A stretch of DNA of 64,000 nucleotides from Candidatus Gastranaerophilales bacterium (GTDB lineage Bacteria > Cyanobacteriota > Vampirovibrionia > Gastranaerophilales > Gastranaerophilaceae), in assembly GCA_947626225.1 (NCBI GenBank), contig CANQRH010000002.1, positions 234,905 through 298,904 of the forward strand, written 5' to 3'. Below are positions 61,647-64,000 of the stretch, in pieces. Under the pieces are notes generated by a model. The model made no database searches. It saw nothing but the letters and a program-made list of their open reading frames with translations, and was not told the DNA's origin. A program made the translations under genes and the position numbers. The number at the start of each line of letters is the position of its first letter. The stretch's first letter is position 1.

Positions 61647-63737
61647 ATGTATAAATTTATTGAATTATTAAAAGGAGAAACAACAAACATGCCAAACATG
61701 CCAAAATGTGCCCAAAACGGGAGCAGTGATTTTAGATTTACGGCGTTTTCGCTTGCGGAGATGATGGTGGTCATGCTTATAATGAGCATAGTTTTGGCTG
61801 CCATGGCACCGATGGTTACAACGAGGATAAAAGCAGATGAAGCATTGAAAGCATCCGGGATAGCTTCAGGCGGAAGCTCGGATAACAACGGCCCGTGGAA
61901 ATGGGTTGAAAATTCTGATTCTGATGCTTATTCAGAGGCTTCAAGAAACATGATAGGTCAAACCGAAGCCGAAGAAGATGACGGTGATGCAATGCTGATT
62001 ATCAATAAGGGTGCAGATGATAAAGACGCTATTTTGTTTAAGTTTAAAAATCTTAAAAAGAATATTACACGTTTTGCCCGTTTAGATATGTGGAACCTTT
62101 ATAGCGATTATAAGGGGCTCTTACTTGGCGATGCAACTCTCGATCCTGATTATAAAGAATGGGGCGGCATATCTATTGGCTTTGGAAATAGTAGGAGTGG
62201 AGTCTCTTATTCGTCTGTAATGCTCGGATATGAAAATACATTGAAGGGGCGGTGTTCTATTGCGGTTGGAGAAAAGAATGATATTATTCGGGGTGATTAT
62301 GTAAGCATATTGGGAAGCAGTAACACTATAAAATCATCGGGTTATACTAATATAGTAGGTCGCAAAAATACAGTTAATGACGGTTTTATTTATATATTTG
62401 GTGAGAATAATGTAGCTGATGATTCTGATGTTGATTGTTATGATGGTAATGGGCATGTAGTTGGGGATTCTAATGAATTAAAGGCCCCTGACTCTACAGT
62501 TGTTGGGAATAAAAATACAACAACAAGAGCAGTATCATATGCATCTTCCGGTCGTTGCTTTGCATTTGGTGATGGAAATTCAGTAAAAGCAAAGGATTTT
62601 TCTATGGCAATAGGTGATAAAAACACAACTGCCTATGATGGTATAGCATTAGGTTGTGAAAACAATGTTATCAGTTTAGATAGTATAGCAATAGGTTATA
62701 ACAATAAACTTGATGCATTTGGTAGTATGGCAATAGGTAGTTATAACGTGACTTCCGGTTCAGGAAGTATGGCAATAGGTAAGTCTTCAAATGCGTCAGG
62801 AGCATACTCTTTAGCAATAGGTATCACGAGTCCTACTTCAAAGGCACCTAAAGCAGCAGCAGAAAGTTCTATTGCAATAGGGCCTGCTACTGCAAATGGT
62901 ATAGATTCTATAGCAGTAGGAAAATCTGCTGAGGCAAGTGCCTTATATTCATTTGCTTTCGGAAGCTATTGTGTGGCAGCAGAAAAGTATGCGGTAGCAG
63001 TTGGGTACGATTGTTCGTCAGCAGCTGAGAATGCGTCATCTTTTGGGATTAATAGCAAAGCATCAGGAACCGGTTCTATAGCTATAGGATATAAAGCAAA
63101 TGCTACAGGTAATTATTCTGTTGCCATCGGCTCTTCCCAACTTTCCGGTACATTTAAACCACCAAAAGCTAATGCTGACTGGTCTGTAGCAATCGGATAT
63201 GGCGCAGTGGCAGATAGGCCTTATGAAATTGTACTTGGCGGTGAATATACTACAGAGGTAAAAATTCCGGGCTATTTACAAGCATGGACTCTTAGGGTTG
63301 GCAACGGATCTTCCGGCAACGGAGTTCTTTTAGTTAATGGCGGGGTGGTTACCGTCGACGGTACACTTAAAGTTAACGGTACAACGGTCCAATCGGACAA
63401 ACGCCTGAAATATATTAAAGGTGAAAATAAAAACGGATTAGACGCAATCAAAAAGATAAAAATCTACAACTTCACCTTCAAAAAAGATAAAGACAAAGAA
63501 CCCAGAGTCGGCGTCATAGCACAAGAACTTCAAAAAATCCTTCCCGATGCCGTCAAAAAAGGCTCTGACGGGTTCTTAACAATCCGTATAGATGACATTA
63601 TCTATACCTTAGTCAATGCGGTCAAAGAACTTGATAAAAAAGTTTCCGAACTAACCCAAACACTTAAACAGGTGCAAGCGGAACAAAAAAGAATTAATCA
63701 GCGGCTCGATACTTTAGAGCAGAAATCTGTACATTGA
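61647..63737 (+). CDS. Prepilin-YadA-like head-S74 peptidase fusion protein
   Basis: 696 residues. About 31-57 is a prepilin-type helix (TAFSLAEMMVVMLIMSIVLAA). From about 180 to 520 come many short repeats of the S-x-A-I-G-x(N/S)-x-A-x-(G/A) kind (SMAIGSYNVTS, SIAIGYKANAT), the left-handed roll of YadA-type trimeric heads. At 583-588 S-D-K-R-L-K opens an S74 chaperone domain; S583 and K588 match the self-cleaving Ser/Lys pair, and GVIAQELQKILPDAV and a C-terminal coiled coil follow. Start is at 61647 (GGGAG) or 61689 (AAAGGAG); the second would give a shorter leader. Confidence 0.85.
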   Translation: MYKFIELLKGETTNMPNMPKCAQNGSSDFRFTAFSLAEMMVVMLIMSIVLAAMAPMVTTRIKADEALKASGIASGGSSDNNGPWKWVENSDSDAYSEASRNMIGQTEAEEDDGDAMLIINKGADDKDAILFKFKNLKKNITRFARLDMWNLYSDYKGLLLGDATLDPDYKEWGGISIGFGNSRSGVSYSSVMLGYENTLKGRCSIAVGEKNDIIRGDYVSILGSSNTIKSSGYTNIVGRKNTVNDGFIYIFGENNVADDSDVDCYDGNGHVVGDSNELKAPDSTVVGNKNTTTRAVSYASSGRCFAFGDGNSVKAKDFSMAIGDKNTTAYDGIALGCENNVISLDSIAIGYNNKLDAFGSMAIGSYNVTSGSGSMAIGKSSNASGAYSLAIGITSPTSKAPKAAAESSIAIGPATANGIDSIAVGKSAEASALYSFAFGSYCVAAEKYAVAVGYDCSSAAENASSFGINSKASGTGSIAIGYKANATGNYSVAIGSSQLSGTFKPPKANADWSVAIGYGAVADRPYEIVLGGEYTTEVKIPGYLQAWTLRVGNGSSGNGVLLVNGGVVTVDGTLKVNGTTVQSDKRLKYIKGENKNGLDAIKKIKIYNFTFKKDKDKEPRVGVIAQELQKILPDAVKKGSDGFLTIRIDDIIYTLVNAVKELDKKVSELTQTLKQVQAEQKRINQRLDTLEQKSVH

Positions 63738-63740
63738 AGA

Positions 63741-63800
63741 AGTTACTAAGTTATTAAGTTAGTAGTTACTAAGTTCTTATCGGTTCACTGCGTGAACGGA
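63741..63800 (+). repeat. 60-bp imperfect repeat, copy A
   Basis: AAGTTA(T/C)TAAG-rich part, then hairpin GTTCAC-TGC-GTGAAC at 63783-63797. Matches 63851-63910. Confidence 0.6.
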
Positions 63801-63850
63801 ATTAAAAGAACCCGACAATCGCGAAGTGAACAATAACTTGTTAGTGTAAA

Positions 63851-63910
63851 AGTTAGTAAGTTAATAGTTATTAAGTTATTAGGTTCAAATAGGTTCGCTG
63901 CGCGAACGAA
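63851..63910 (+). repeat. 60-bp imperfect repeat, copy B
   Basis: Same layout as copy A, hairpin GTTCGC-TGC-GCGAAC at 63893-63907. Between the copies lies CGCGAAGTGAAC, another near-hairpin arm. Confidence 0.6.
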
Positions 63911-63974
63911 ATTTAAAAAAGGTTCTCATTCAACTTAAGCTCCGCGTAAGCGGTAGGCTTAACATATCATTCCT

Positions 63975-64000
63975 CTCCTGCTACAAGTTAGCAGGAGTTT
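63975..64000 (+). terminator. Terminator at window edge
   Basis: CTCCTGCTA-CAAGT-TAGCAGGAG (9-bp stem) followed by TTT where the window ends. It may serve the fusion-protein gene or one beyond the window. Confidence 0.6.

Noticed and set aside
63741..63910. Possible CRISPR array
   Set aside because: Only two imperfect copies, no regular spacers and no cas genes in the window.

Overview
The window is an AT-rich bacterial chromosome segment that most resembles a gut Vampirovibrionia/Melainabacteria genome of the order Gastranaerophilales, the non-photosynthetic relatives of Cyanobacteria. Support comes from a Ycf23 (DUF561) homologue, otherwise typical of cyanobacteria and algal plastids; several prepilin-like proteins with an FTLAEVLIT-type start; Kdo synthesis genes (kdsD, kdsC) and an MlaE permease, which imply a Gram-negative envelope; and many lineage-restricted proteins beside ordinary housekeeping genes. 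The taxonomic call is an inference from gene content.

Layout. 0-12.3 kb: start of lysA, two prepilin-like genes, mnmG, mgtE, an LCP envelope protein, two tRNA-Arg genes flanking tcdA, a Na+/H+ antiporter-family gene, thyX, a 0.4 kb block of dispersed repeats, and a Ski2-like helicase. 12.4-16.5 kb: a tandem array of five small secretion-signal-free proteins (CNCP...FG family) with degraded copies of the 3' end of serS between members, then intact serS. 16.6-25.6 kb: isocitrate dehydrogenase-like gene, a small Cys protein, two glycine-zipper proteins, a uridine-kinase-like P-loop enzyme, two HNH-type proteins and small tagged proteins. 25.6-33.9 kb: RelA/SpoT, a histidine kinase / receiver / PilB-like ATPase operon, mlaE, an HtrA-like protease, ycf23, rpsU. 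34-35.7 kb: a HigBA-type toxin-antitoxin pair, then an Xre regulator divergent from a prepilin gene with palindromic operators. 35.7-46 kb: Snf2 helicase, gpmI, two APC permeases, glyQ, a phosphomevalonate-kinase-like protein, cysteine synthase. 46-52.6 kb: an ECF sigma / anti-sigma / Cys-rich CpxP-like operon, membrane proteins of unknown function, trmFO. 52.7-55.4 kb: kdsD-kdsC-queD-uppP. 55.5-60.8 kb: a tightly coupled operon of two unknown membrane proteins and a GlgE-like GH13 enzyme. 60.8-64 kb: panD, a second Xre regulator divergent from a prepilin-YadA-like-S74 fusion protein, and terminal repeats.

Three themes stand out. First, many otherwise unrelated proteins begin with a short Asn/Ser/Pro-rich leader ending in an F-G / F-x-A / F-x-G motif; this looks like a lineage-specific N-terminal tag of unknown purpose. 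Second, prepilin-like genes recur, two of them paired with a divergent Xre regulator whose shared promoter carries inverted repeats; one of these operator sequences also sits in the thyX promoter. Third, at least seven genes have a -10 box whose last base is six or seven bases before the start codon, which suggests leaderless mRNAs, while other genes have clear Shine-Dalgarno sites.

All calls are by eye from translated sequence; no database search was possible.
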